Assembly (NCBI GenBank): GCA_963693365.1
Contig: CAVNZM010000008.1
Span: 4,154,001-4,218,000 of the forward strand
DNA from: Amoebidium appalachense
Taxonomy: Eukaryota; Ichthyosporea
Reading direction: 5' to 3'
Length of the DNA: 64,000 nucleotides
The translations under genes were made by a program, and so were the position numbers. Of this stretch, positions 11,102 through 27,379 are shown piece by piece (positions within the stretch are counted from its first letter, which is position 1; each line of letters starts with the position of its first letter). The notes below the pieces were generated by a model, which had not been told where the DNA came from, did not search any database, and saw only the letters and a program-made list of their open reading frames with translations.

Positions 11102-11126
11102 TCCGATTGACGTGTCACCGCGCCAG

Positions 11127-11625
11127 CGCTGCATACAAAAAGACCCGAAGTGGAGTATACGACAAACCCAGCGCCAGCGCTTCATACCCAAAGTGGATAC
11201 AATAAAAAGACAGTTGCTGTGTGTGCAAAGCTGTGTGTGCAAAAAGAGGGGAAATAAGCGCTGCATACAAAAGCCCCGAAGTGGAGTATACGACAAACCC
11301 AGCGCCAGCGCTTCATACCCAAAGTGGATACAATAAAAAGACAGTTGCTGTGTGTGCAAAGCCGTGTGTGCAAAAAGAGGGGAAATAAGCGCTGCATACA
11401 AAAGCCCCGAAGTGGAGTATACGACAAACCCAGCGCCAGCGCTTCATACCCAAAGTGGATACAATAAAAAGACAGTTGCTGTGTGTGCAAAGCTGTGTGT
11501 GCAAAAAGAGGGGAAATAAGCGCTGCATACAAAAGCCCCGAAGTGGAATATACGACAAACCCAGCGCCAGCGCTTCATACCCAAAGTGGATACAATAAAA
11601 AGACAGTTGCTGTGTGTGCAATATA
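11127..11625 (+). repeat. 131-bp tandem repeat, ~4 copies
   Basis: Units start GCGCTGCATACAAAA at 11127, 11258, 11389 and 11520 (period 131 bp) and are nearly identical. Each contains TTCATACCCAAAGTGGATAC and TGTGTGTGCAAAG. The array lies about 0.9 kb inside the left inverted repeat. Confidence 0.9.
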
Positions 11626-11629
11626 CATC

Positions 11630-11878
11630 GATAGACTTATGAAAGCACACAAACTGTGTGCCACACGGGCATGCATGCATGGGGAGGGAGTGTGGGGTGG
11701 GGGGGGGAGACTTTGAACGTGCATAGACTTATGAAAGCACACAAACTGTGTGCCACACGGGCATGCATGCATGGGGAGGGAGTGTGGGGAGGGGGGGGAG
11801 ACTTTGAACGTGCATAGACTTATGAAAGCACACAAACTGTGTGCCACACGGGCATGCATGCATGGGGAGGGAGTGTGG

Positions 11879-11919
<41 letters not shown>

Positions 11920-12119
11920 GACTTTGAACGTGCATAGACTTATGAAAGCACACAAACTGTGTGCCACACGGGCATGCATGCATGGGGAGGGAGTGTGGGG
12001 TGGGGGGGAGGGGGGTGGGGGGGGTGGGGGGGGGGGAGACTTTGAACGTGCATAGACTTATGAAAGCACACAAACTGTGTGCCACACGGGCATGCATGCA
12101 TGGGGAGGGAGTGTGGGGT

Positions 12120-12155
<36 letters not shown>

Positions 12156-12505
12156 GACTTTGAACGTGCATAGACTTATGAAAGCACACAAACTGTGTGC
12201 CACACGGGCATGCATGCATGGGGAGGGAGTGTGGGGTGGGGGGGGGGGGGGGGGGGGGGTGGGGGGGGGGGGGGGGGAGACTTTGAACGTGCATAGACTT
12301 ATGAAAGCACACAAACTGTGTGCCACACGGGCATGCATGCATGGGGAGGGAGTGTGGGGTGGGGGGAGGGGGGGGGGGGGTGACTTTGAACGTGCATGCA
12401 ATAGACTTATGAAAGCACACAAACTGTGTTCCACACGGGCATGCATGCATGGGGAGGGAGTGTGGGGTGGGGGGAGGGGGGGGGGAGACTTTGAACGTGC
12501 ATGCA
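11630..12505 (+). repeat. 8-copy tandem repeat with variable G-runs
   Basis: Copies of TAGACTTATGAAAGCACACA followed by a CATGCATGCATGGGGAGGG block begin at about 11633, 11724, 11815, 11935, 12052, 12170, 12292 and 12402. Length differences come mostly from the G-run before AGACTTTGAACGTG. Pro- or Gly-rich open frames through it are repeat artefacts. Confidence 0.9.
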
Positions 12506-12709
12506 AGTGTGTACCAAAAGGGACCTGGACTTCTTTGTATACAATCGATATTTAATCGGTTGAAAACAGCAAAACAAGACTTGTACATATATAATAACCA
12601 CAAGATACTAAACCATCCAGAAGACTTGTACATATATAATAACCACAAATACTAAACCATCCAGAACCAGAAAAACAAGATGCCTACATGGTGCTACCAG
12701 TATCAACAG

Positions 12710-14193
12710 TCATATATTAAAATACATCAGCCAGCCCCTGTGGCCATACCCAGCCCCTGACACATACAACAAAATCAAAACACACCCCTCACCACTCCCA
12801 ACCTCCCAATCTTGTTCGTCTTCGTGTTCATCACTGTCCGTGTGAATAACATGTACATCTGAAACTTTCTTTGCACGTGTCCTGCCACTGCGGGCAGGGG
12901 CTGGTTTCTGACTCGGTTTTGGTTTCTTTGCTCGACCACTTTCTTTCCCTTTCTTCCCCTCGACCTTCTCGCCCATACCCATCATGTCCTCCAATTCCTC
13001 ATCTATTGCCGTCTCAAATGCCGTCTCTTCCTGGCGGTGCCGTTTGTACACACCGAAAGAAATATCTGACAGTCCTCTCTTTGAACCCTGGGGATATGCA
13101 GAGGGGTTCGACAACATGGAGGGGAAGAGAGGCACCAAAAGTGCGGGATTGGGAAAAAGGTGCAGGAGTGCTGGTAACGGTGGCGAGGGACGGATTGAAG
13201 GGGGGTACGGGCATGACAGAGGAGAAACCGGATGAGGGGAGGGCGAGAAGGGGCAGGGGGAGGTTGAGGGGGGTTTTGGGTTGAGTGGTACCGGGCGGGG
13301 GGAGGGTGGGGGTGGGATTTTGATTGGTCGTACCAGGGGGGGGGGGGGGGCGAGACCGTGTTGGACGGTAATGTCGGGGAGGGGCTGGGGGTCATCTTTC
13401 CACCCACGAAGTTTCTGTGTGCTCTCGTCGATTGTTCTACGGTATGATTCCCTCATGGTCGCAATGTGTGACTGAAGCCTGGTAATCTCGGCCCGGTATT
13501 ATTCCCCTTCAGCCTGATGTTCCAGGATATCGGCCACCTTTCCAACAAGCTGCCCTTCGAGGTCCCGATTCTTTTCCGATAACACCTGTTCCTTTGCATC
13601 TGCAAAGTGTTTTTGTTTGGCCGCCGCCGATTTTAGCTCGGCAATTTCCCCCTTAAGGATTTGGATGTCGTGATCCTTCGTTTGTAATTCTTTCTCTGCG
13701 GCTTCCAGCTTCTCCTGCAATTCGGTGGTTGGGGTGGTGACAGCGGGTGCAGTGGCCGCAGTACCGACCTTTGCCAATGCAGAGGCAATGGCACTGTCTA
13801 CTTTCGACTGCAACACAGTCTCCAAGTACTCTTCGAACATTTTTGGATCGACGGGAGCAGTGTCGCCGGAGTGTGGGGGGGGTTGGATGGGGGGGGGGAT
13901 TTCGCCGCCGGAGTGTGGGGGGGGGGTTGGATGGGGGGGGGATTTCGCCGCCGGAGTGTGGGGGGGGGGTTGGATGGGGGGGGGATTTCGCCGCCGGAGT
14001 GTGGGGGGGGGGTTGGATGTGGGGGGGATTTCGCCGCCGGAGTGTGGGGGGGGTTGGATGTGGGGGGGATTTCGCCGCCGGAGTGTGGGGGGGGGTTGGA
14101 TGTGGGGAAGGCTTCCGATGTGACGGGGTCGGCGGACTTGCTGATGTTGGTTTCGTATGACCCCGACCCGGGAGTTTGCTGGGAATAATCCAT
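12710..14193 (-). pseudogene. coiled-coil/Pro-rich protein, broken by a nonsense codon and a repeat frameshift
   Basis: Likely start ATG 14193 (MDYSQQTPGSGSYETN). A Pro-rich region follows, built from about six repeats of roughly 43 bp that contain G/C-runs (13866-14110), then a helical region (FEEYLETVLQSKVDSAIASA; LQEKLEAAEKELQTKDHDIQ) predicted as coiled coil. At 13501-13499 a TAA interrupts the frame, but translation continues in the same frame (YRAEITRLQSHIATMRES) into a second Pro-rich block and a basic KKPKPSQKPAPARSGRTRAK tail ending at 12710. The N-terminal and C-terminal frames differ by one shift inside the homopolymer repeats. Function unknown; a structural or DNA-binding role is only a guess. 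Confidence 0.5.
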
Positions 14194-14214
14194 CGTGACA
14201 GTTTTCACAAAAAA

Positions 14215-14560
14215 AAAAGGATAAACAAAGGGAAAAAAAGAAAGGAAGTCTTACGTTTCTCTGCGCAAACACAGTCGTGTGCAAACCCAGTCGTGAACAA
14301 GGGAAAAAGGAAAAAAAAAAACAAGGGAAAAAGGAAAAAAAAAACAAGGGAAAAAGGCAAAAAAAAAAAAAAAAGAAAGTGCTACGAATACGATTCTCTG
14401 TTGTGAACAAAGGAAAAAGTAAAAAAAAGAGTGTTACGTACGTTTCTCTGCGCAAACACAGTCCTGTGCAAACCCAGTCGTGAACAAGAGAAAAAGAAAA
14501 AAAAAAGAGAGTGTTACGTTTCTCTAGGCAAACACCGTCGTGTGCAAACACAGCCATGAA
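14215..14560 (+). repeat. A-rich degenerate tandem repeat
   Basis: Three to four copies of GTTTCTCTGCGCAAACACAG plus GTGCAAACCCAGTCGTGAAC are separated by A-rich AAGGGAAAAAGGAAAAAAAA stretches. No coding potential. Confidence 0.75.
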
Positions 14561-15704
14561 CAAAAGAATCAGAAAAGTAGAAAGTGACAGCGCTGTGAAC
14601 TGATATAAAAAACCGCCATCAATTATTTATATGAAGCCATTGCGCAAAATACGATCTTATGTTACGAGAATCAAGCATAAGAAAAACAGAACTTTTTGGC
14701 GCTGTTAGTGAATATATCTCTAATCGTGTTTGGTTCACAGGTAAACTGTATAAAAAAGGTGAATATACGAAATAAAAATATAATATACAGGACAAAACGA
14801 GCGCTAGTTTAAAACATCGAAGGATATACGCTTTCACAACATCTTATTCGTGGACCTTTTTACGTGCAAGCGTTTTGATTGGTGCATAGGGGTTGGTTCT
14901 TGCCCCACGTGATTCGCGGCGCTGATGCTCAGGGTATTCTGATTGACCGAAATCGAAGCATCGGATTCAAATTGGGCAAATACAAAACGCTTTCCAACCA
15001 AAATCCCAAGCGCATGGTTGTTTATTTATAGAACCTTATATGTCATAAAACATACAACCCTCTTTTAGGATTTCCCTTATTCCTTGCTCAGTCAAAACGC
15101 TCCAGGGTCGGTGCTGCTATCAGTCACTAATTTCATTGGCCAGTCATCACGTAAATGCGCCAGCCAACAAAACCAATCGGTGATTGGTGAATAGTGGTTG
15201 GGTCAACGTGATCGGGCACTGGTACTCTAGGCAAGCGCTTATCGGCATTGGTACAATCTAGTTGGTCAATACACCGTGACTCAAGGCTGCAACGCTTTTC
15301 GAAGACCAGATTCACAGGACCCTTTCCAAACAAAATTCCAAGCAAATGTCTGTGTCCGCGTACAGTATAAATAAACATAAATAAATCATGCTTTTTTAAT
15401 ATTTATTGCCTATTAGAATAAATCACAATTGTTACTCGCAAAAGGGTCTTGGTTGGGCAGGCTGGCCTTGCTACCCAAACTATTATTAGCCGATCTCACT
15501 GATTAGCTTATTATCACGTACGCGCCAATCAGTGATTCCATTGGCCAAACTGAACAAAACATTAATTGGCCAGTCATCAAAAACGTGATTTTCTTGATTG
15601 CTTCAAGCTTTGCGAAATGAGAATATATGTTCAACACTCTCTTTGCGCTCTATATACAACGGAGAAATTACAAGAGTCCATCTTGATTCCCGAACGAACA
15701 AATA
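14561..15704. other. non-coding, CCAAT-rich intergenic DNA
   Basis: No convincing gene. It holds GCGTTTTGATTGG-like sites (14869-14882) and several CCAATCA/TGATTGG boxes (15120-15580), with partly inverted copies of GGCCAGTCATCA (15139 and 15571). Possibly regulatory. Confidence 0.45.
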
Positions 15705-15970
15705 TAACCAAGCGCACCACACCAGTTCGTGTTACTTTCGCCCGGCGCTGCTGTTGTACATGTTTCAAACATAACCAAGCGCGCCACACCAATTCGTGTC
15801 ACTTTCGCCCAGCGCTGCTGTTGTGCATGTTTCAAACGTAATCAGGCGCACCACATCAGTTCGTGTCACTTTCGCCCAGCGCTGCTGTTGTGCATGTTTC
15901 AAACATAATCAAGCGCACCACACCAGTTCGTGTCACTTTCGCCCGGCGCTGCTGTTGTACATGTTTCCAT
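15705..15970 (+). repeat. ~67-bp tandem repeat, 4 copies
   Basis: Units contain CACACCAGTTCGTGT, CTTTCGCCCGGCGCTGCTG and TTGTACATGTTTCAAACATA; copies begin near 15716, 15784, 15850 and 15916. Confidence 0.85.
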
Positions 15971-16267
15971 TGTAATTACAAATAGGCTAGATTGCCAAAA
16001 ACAGAACGAAAACAACAAAGAAACTTGTTATAATAACCTGTGCACACCGCGCTATCAGTTGTCCCCTTTTTTAGCCAATACAGATACATAGAATTTCCTT
16101 CATGTTTCCCTGTGCGAGGCACATTTTAGGCTTATGCACACAATCGTAGATTGTTTGGGATACGAAAACAGAGCACACACACAAACGAGTTCTGCTAAAC
16201 ACAAACATTGTTAGACTGGACACAAAAAACATAGCGCGCGCATGCACGAGCTTTCCTAGGAACGATT

Positions 16268-16379
<112 letters not shown>

Positions 16380-16494
16380 AAGCACGAGCGCTACAACACG
16401 GTGGCACAAGCACACAGACAGAGCGCTCTCACAGACAGTCTTACAGGCAGAGGGTGCTCACAATTACACACATCACAAAAACACACACAGCAAC

Positions 16495-22215
<5,721 letters not shown>

Positions 22216-22217
<2 letters not shown>

Positions 22218-22850
22218 GGTTTGTGGTGGGTGCGGTGGGGGAAACGTAGTTGTAGTGGTGGCGGCGGGTAGGCCCCACATTCACATCTTACTTAGGGTTT
22301 GTGGTGGGTGCGGTCACGTGACGGTGGGGGAAACGTAGTTGTAGTGGTGGCGGCGGGTAGGCCCCACATTCACATCTTACTTAGGGTTTGTGGTGGGTGC
22401 GGTGGGGGAAACGTAGTTGTAGTGGTGGCGGCGGGTAGGCCCCACATTCACATCTTACCTAATAGGGTTTGTGGTGGGTGCGGTGGGGGAAACGTAGTTG
22501 TAGTGGTGGCGGCGGGTAGGCCCCACATTCACATCTTACTTAGGGTTTGTGGTGGGTGCGGTGGGGGAAACGTAGTTGTAGTGGTGGCGGCGGGTAGGCC
22601 CCACATTCACATCTTACTTAGGGTTTGTGGTGGGTGCGGTGGGGGAAACGTAGTTGTAGTGGTGGCGGCGGGTAGGCCCCACATTCACATCTTACTTAGG
22701 GTTTGTGGTGGGTGCGGTGGGGGAAACGTAGTTGTAGTGGTGGCGGCGGGTAGGCCCCACATTCACATCTTACTTAGGGTTTGTGGTGGGTGCGGTGGGG
22801 GAAACGTATTTGTGGTGGTGTGGGCAGTAGGCACACATCCACATCTATAG
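22216..22850 (+). repeat. ~77-bp TTAGGG-containing tandem repeat, ~8 copies
   Basis: Units AGGGTTTGTGGTGGGTGCGG, then GGGGGAAACGTAGTTGTAGT and CCCCACATTCACATCTTACTT. The first unit begins within the stop codon of the JmjC gene. The TTACTTAGGGTTT junction resembles a telomeric motif. Confidence 0.9.
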
Positions 22851-23103
22851 GGGTTTGTGATGGGTGTGGTGGAGGAAAGACGTGGTACAAAGTTTTCATA
22901 CCAAGTTTTCTGTAATGTTTATTCGAAGGTGATCTGCTTCAATCTTATCCAAATTTTCATGTATATTGTATTTGCCCGGTAACAGTACCAAGTTTCCGTA
23001 ATGATTATTGAATGTATTTGCCCGTGGTAGCGGGAGAGACTCCATTTAATATACCCCAAGTCTCCTTTTCAATCTGTGTACAAGCACACTGGCACGTACA
23101 TTG

Positions 23104-23188
<85 letters not shown>

Positions 23189-23809
23189 ATGATACACATG
23201 CTACCAAGTTTTCATTGAACGGTGAAGGGGAGGGGGGGGGGGGGAGATAGACTCCAGCTCATCAAAATTAAACATCCCAACAGATTCTCTCGTCATTTAC
23301 ATTTTCCATGTTTGTGGAGATTCTCTCGTCATTTACATTTTCCATGTTTGTGGTGTGAGTCCATTCATCCTTTGGCTTGTGTAGGTCTCTATGCATCCTC
23401 AGGCTCCATCATCTTCTGCAGTACAATTGCTGTCTGTCGTTGATTCTTCGGCACCCACTTCTTGAGGTTTTATTTGTGGAATTTATTGACATAAATATTT
23501 TTCTGGGTAAACACGTAGGATGGGTGTTCGATATTGACATAACCATGTAGGCTTCGTTTCGTGTTTTAGCAGTTCGCGATTGGCCGCTCGCACACGGGCA
23601 CCTATTAGCTAATCAAAACATCAGATTCCACATATCGCTAGACCGATTTTGATTGGTTCGATTCAGATTCACATATCACTGGATCGATTTTCAATTGGCT
23701 CAGGTCGGTAGGCTTAGGTATATAAGCAAGACAGTTTTCAGCAGATCAGCAAGCTACAAACACATCTTCTGTGTTGAGCACCTACAGCCCTTACGGCTAT
23801 ACATTTTCT
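22851..23809. other. non-coding; includes an (AC)n run
   Basis: No gene seen. Contains an (AC)n microsatellite (23105-23187), a duplicated CATTTACATTTTCCATGTTTGTGG (23293-23351) and CCAAT-type boxes (23575-23705) with a TATATAAG at about 23718, which could be a promoter for something hidden by the gap. Confidence 0.4.
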
Positions 23810-24309
23810 NNNNNNNNNNNNNNNNNNNNNNNNNNNNNNNNNNNNNNNNNNNNNNNNNNNNNNNNNNNNNNNNNNNNNNNNNNNNNNNNNNNNNNNNNNN
23901 NNNNNNNNNNNNNNNNNNNNNNNNNNNNNNNNNNNNNNNNNNNNNNNNNNNNNNNNNNNNNNNNNNNNNNNNNNNNNNNNNNNNNNNNNNNNNNNNNNNN
24001 NNNNNNNNNNNNNNNNNNNNNNNNNNNNNNNNNNNNNNNNNNNNNNNNNNNNNNNNNNNNNNNNNNNNNNNNNNNNNNNNNNNNNNNNNNNNNNNNNNNN
24101 NNNNNNNNNNNNNNNNNNNNNNNNNNNNNNNNNNNNNNNNNNNNNNNNNNNNNNNNNNNNNNNNNNNNNNNNNNNNNNNNNNNNNNNNNNNNNNNNNNNN
24201 NNNNNNNNNNNNNNNNNNNNNNNNNNNNNNNNNNNNNNNNNNNNNNNNNNNNNNNNNNNNNNNNNNNNNNNNNNNNNNNNNNNNNNNNNNNNNNNNNNNN
24301 NNNNNNNNN
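23810..24309. other. assembly gap (500 N)
   Basis: Exactly 500 N, a typical placeholder size, so the real missing length is unknown and genes of the element may be lost here. Confidence 1.
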
Positions 24310-24383
24310 AAAAAGCAGCATGATACACAGATACTTGGTTTATTTCGTGCATGAACTTCTCCCGGAAGCACATCAAACAACTT

Positions 24384-24502
24384 CCAAGCCCTCCCATGCT
24401 AACACCATCCCATCAAACCAACCCCCATCTAGCTCATGCTAACACCATCCCATCAAACCAACCCCCATCTAGCTCATGCTAACACCATCCCATCAAACCA
24501 AC
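24384..24502 (+). repeat. ~40-bp tandem repeat, ~3 copies
   Basis: ACACCATCCCATCAAACCAA followed by CCCCCATCTAGCTCATGCTA is repeated about three times and ends in a C-run. Confidence 0.85.
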
Positions 24503-24533
24503 CCCCCCCCCCCCCCCCCCCCCCCCTCAGCCC

Positions 24534-25397
24534 TCACTCAAGCTCCGCAACAACCTTCATCACCCAATTATACCCCTCCCGCAGGCGCTGCTCAATCATC
24601 TCCATGTCCTGAACAAAATAGTGGTTGCCCTCATCCCACCAAACGGGAACCTCCACCGCCCACTCATCGATCGATGCCGCAAGAGCAGAGTCTCTCTCCT
24701 CCGCCCCCCACACATCGTCCGAGTCGATACGTTTCCCGGGAGGGTACTTCGGATCCCTCTGCACTCGATCAAACAGAAATATCTCGCACTGCCGGAGCAC
24801 GTTGCCACTTGCAAGCTCCCCGGGTGTGAGCGCAAAGGGGACGAGGTTTGGACGGGGAGAACCGGGGGGGCGGGGAACGTAGGCGAACTGGCCGGGCCCC
24901 TCCCCGCCCTGGCGGCGGTGGACACGTTCGGCAATCCGATGGCGCAGCGCTTGCTTGTTGCGCTCCACAGCATCCTCAGCCGACCAAAAACCCACATACC
25001 CGTCCTTAACCGCCCGAGCCGCCTCTGCCATGTCGTGGAGCGCCTGCGCCACCGCCCGTGCCTTAGCCGCGCCCACGACGTTGCGCCCAGGCTGCTGCAG
25101 GTACTGGCGCAGACCCGGCACGACGGACTGTGCAGCCACTGCGCACCCCCCGAACTCCGTGACCAACGGACGCACCTTGTCGCGCGCGGGCCCGACGGCG
25201 TTCTCTGCGGCGACGAGGGCAAGGATGGCGTCCTGGCAGTGGTTTAATTCCCTGCACACCTTCACATGCGAGGGGATCTGGTCGCTGTGCATGTCAGCGA
25301 CACAAGCGCGGCACTTGACCATGTATTTGTCCTTGGTGTTCTTAGTGAAAAGGTGATCGGTCAGCCATTTGTAGCTGCGCTTGCCTACTTGTTCCAT
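24534..25397 (-). CDS. hypothetical protein with N-terminal BED-like zinc finger
   Basis: A protein of 287 residues from ATG 25397 (MEQVGKRSYKWLTDHLF). Residues about 27-47 (VKCRACVADMHSD, then SHVKVC) form a C-x2-C...H-x3-C cluster like a BED or C2HC finger. The centre is Ala-rich and helical with many Arg/Glu residues (KARAVAQALHDMAEAARAVK). The C-terminal third has an acidic, Trp-rich stretch (EWAVEVPVWWDEGNHYF). I do not recognise the family. BED fingers occur in transposases, but no catalytic triad is evident. CCAAT-type boxes, including ACGCGTTTGATTGG at about 25609, lie upstream. Confidence 0.6.
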   Translation of the reverse strand: MEQVGKRSYKWLTDHLFTKNTKDKYMVKCRACVADMHSDQIPSHVKVCRELNHCQDAILALVAAENAVGPARDKVRPLVTEFGGCAVAAQSVVPGLRQYLQQPGRNVVGAAKARAVAQALHDMAEAARAVKDGYVGFWSAEDAVERNKQALRHRIAERVHRRQGGEGPGQFAYVPRPPGSPRPNLVPFALTPGELASGNVLRQCEIFLFDRVQRDPKYPPGKRIDSDDVWGAEERDSALAASIDEWAVEVPVWWDEGNHYFVQDMEMIEQRLREGYNWVMKVVAELE

Positions 25398-26581
25398 GGT
25401 GTGTGTGTGTAGAAATGGGGGTGCAAAGCGAAAAATCAGTAAAAGGCGACCTAACAAGCGACTTCAAAGCCTTTGATGTTGACACTACAGAAGGTGTGTG
25501 AAAGTGACACCCTATCAGCTGTGCCGTGCCCTTAGAAGCCAATTCCCAACTGATGCTGACGAAATGATATCCGATTGGTCAATTAAACAATGCTTGGAAT
25601 GACAGTCACGCGTTTGATTGGAAGAATGCTTTCAGATCCAGATCACCAGACTGTACGATTGGCTGTTGGGGATTGGATGACAACCAATTCAAGATCCAAT
25701 CAGATCCTGCGAAGAGCAGGCAATGCCAGTGCTTCAAGATTTTTCAATGACAGCTGATGCCTTTTTCTCTTCTATCCCTTAGAACCAAACATAAGAATAA
25801 AATCAAACGTTTTATAACTAATGTCATATTCAAGATAGTTTTATAAACAATTCGATCACATTTCAAATAGAAATCGCGAAGAAATAGTCCTCTCAACGAT
25901 TACAAACAGATTCTGAAATCTTGGTCAGGATCTTGAACGCTTTCGACCAATCAGATCGAATAGCAGGGTAGCCAACTGCGCGCTGCTTTGGCCGTTTATT
26001 GGCACATCTGGCGCTGCTTTGGAACGAAGTTGTGGTTCCGCGTTGCCTGTTCCAGCGGGGGGCCTGGGTGGCTGGGGGGGGCTGGGAGGGGCGCCTGTGG
26101 CACACAGACCCGTGAGCCCGCTGTGTCTCCCCCTTGCATGCCTCCCGGGCCCCCACGCCCGCGCCAGTTGGGTCGGGCTTTCGGTCCTGTGAGACCACTG
26201 TGCCTCGCCGGCCGTGCATGCCTCGCGTGCCCCTCATGCCCCGCTCCTAGGAAAAAGCAATCGGCGAACAGGGTCCACCCCCCGGCACCTGTTCTCCAAG
26301 GATCCGGGAGACATGGTTGGGGATGCGATGGTGTTCTCTTGGGTTCCGGGAGACATGGGGGGGACCGGCGATGCTGTTCTCTAGAAAATTGCGGGCCAAA
26401 CGTTCATGGGCACTGCCGTGTTCTCTCTGGTTTGTGGAGAAAACGTTGGACTGGGTAGGGGCCGGTGGGCAGGAGAACAGGGTGGTGAACGCGCAGGTGG
26501 ATATGGGCCGGGTTGTTGCCGTGTGACGTAAAGGTCGATTTTGATAGTTTGTGGTACTTTATCTGTCGGTTCAACACCGTG
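25398..26581. other. intergenic region with CCAAT boxes and a GC-rich block
   Basis: 25560-25740 holds several GATTGG/CCAATC boxes. 26040-26245 is a GC-rich block (GGCTGGGAGGGGCGCCTGTGG; CCGTGCATGCCTCGCGTGCC), related to blocks at 28335-28450 and 29215-29345. 26250-26470 has imperfect repeats of TCCGGGAGACATGG with CTGTTCTC. No gene supported. Confidence 0.45.
26040..26250. repeat. GC-rich dispersed intergenic repeat (family of 3-4)
   Basis: Shares GGCCTGGG, GGCTGGGAGGGGC(T/G)CCTGTGGC, GCCGTGCATGCC and GCGTGCCCCTCATGCCCC phrases with 28335-28450 and 29215-29345, and more weakly with 30205-30235. All copies lie between genes. Confidence 0.55.
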
Positions 26582-27379
26582 ATGTCTCAACTCAGCGAAG
26601 GTGCTGTTGTGCGCTGCCTCCACCTGGTGCGCACGTTTTTGGATAACGATAAGAGCAGCGCTTTGTTCATGCAGGGATACACAACGCACCACCTAGTGTT
26701 ATACATCAAGCACCTGATGGAATTGGAAATAAACGAAAAGGTCCCAGTCGAACATATTGAGAGGTTGATCTCCTGCCCCGATGAAATGTCCGAACACACG
26801 CGCTCATCGAAGAAACTGAAAAACGTCGTTACAGCAGTTCGCGAGCTGTTCCCCACACCGTGGGTTTGGAAGGGGATTGATCCAGGCACGTTTACGGTGG
26901 AGCTCGCTAGGGAGGTCCATCGCAAGGTCATGGACGGGCTGCTCGATAGCGCTGGACGGTATCGGGTGCGCTTTGCGCTTCCCGCAGGCTGCAGTCATCA
27001 GTACCTTGCACCGTTCAAGATCGAAGAGGCTCTCAAGCGTCTGTTCGAAAGGACACGCACCGAACTCCAAGGCTGCAATGACGTTCTCGGTGCCATACAG
27101 GTCACCGCCCGTTTCCTCGGGGAGTTCCTCTACATCCACCCGTTCAGCAACGGCAACGGGCGCGTCGCCCGTCTGTTGGTCAGCGTGCTGCTCTCGCCCT
27201 ATATTTCCGTTCCCCTCTCGTTGTACACAGACCGCAGCTCCCGCGAGCGCTACCACTCGCTGCTGCTGGCCGCGCAGAGCCAGCCGCCCCCCCACGACTA
27301 CTCCGAGCTGGCGGCCTTCGTGCTGGACTGCGCAAGGGCAAACCTGGTCTCGGTGTGCAACGCCCTGGATTTGGAATGA
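26582..27379 (+). CDS. Fic-domain protein (putative AMPylase)
   Basis: A protein of 265 residues from ATG 26582 (MSQLSEGAVVRC). The active-site loop HPFSNGNGRVAR (residues 186-197) matches the Fic signature HxFx(D/E)GNGRxxR, whose His is the general base for transferring AMP, or another nucleotide moiety, to a protein hydroxyl. The usual acidic Mg-binding residue is Asn here (N190), a variant seen in some Fic proteins. Upstream helices (IEEALKRLFERTRTELQG, DVLGAIQVTARFLGEFLYIH) fit the Fic core; the N-terminal 110 residues are unassigned. The stop codon overlaps the start of the patatin gene as ATGA (27376-27379), a compact arrangement unusual for host nuclear genes. No inhibitory-helix motif could be assigned. 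Confidence 0.85.
   Translation: MSQLSEGAVVRCLHLVRTFLDNDKSSALFMQGYTTHHLVLYIKHLMELEINEKVPVEHIERLISCPDEMSEHTRSSKKLKNVVTAVRELFPTPWVWKGIDPGTFTVELAREVHRKVMDGLLDSAGRYRVRFALPAGCSHQYLAPFKIEEALKRLFERTRTELQGCNDVLGAIQVTARFLGEFLYIHPFSNGNGRVARLLVSVLLSPYISVPLSLYTDRSSRERYHSLLLAAQSQPPPHDYSELAAFVLDCARANLVSVCNALDLE

Noticed and set aside
11575-12648. Pro- and Gly-rich frames over the 8-copy repeat
   Set aside because: Products of G-runs and the repeat unit; present on both strands with the same periodicity.
23653-24442. Open frames running through the N gap
   Set aside because: They exist only because N codons contain no stop; there is no sequence evidence.
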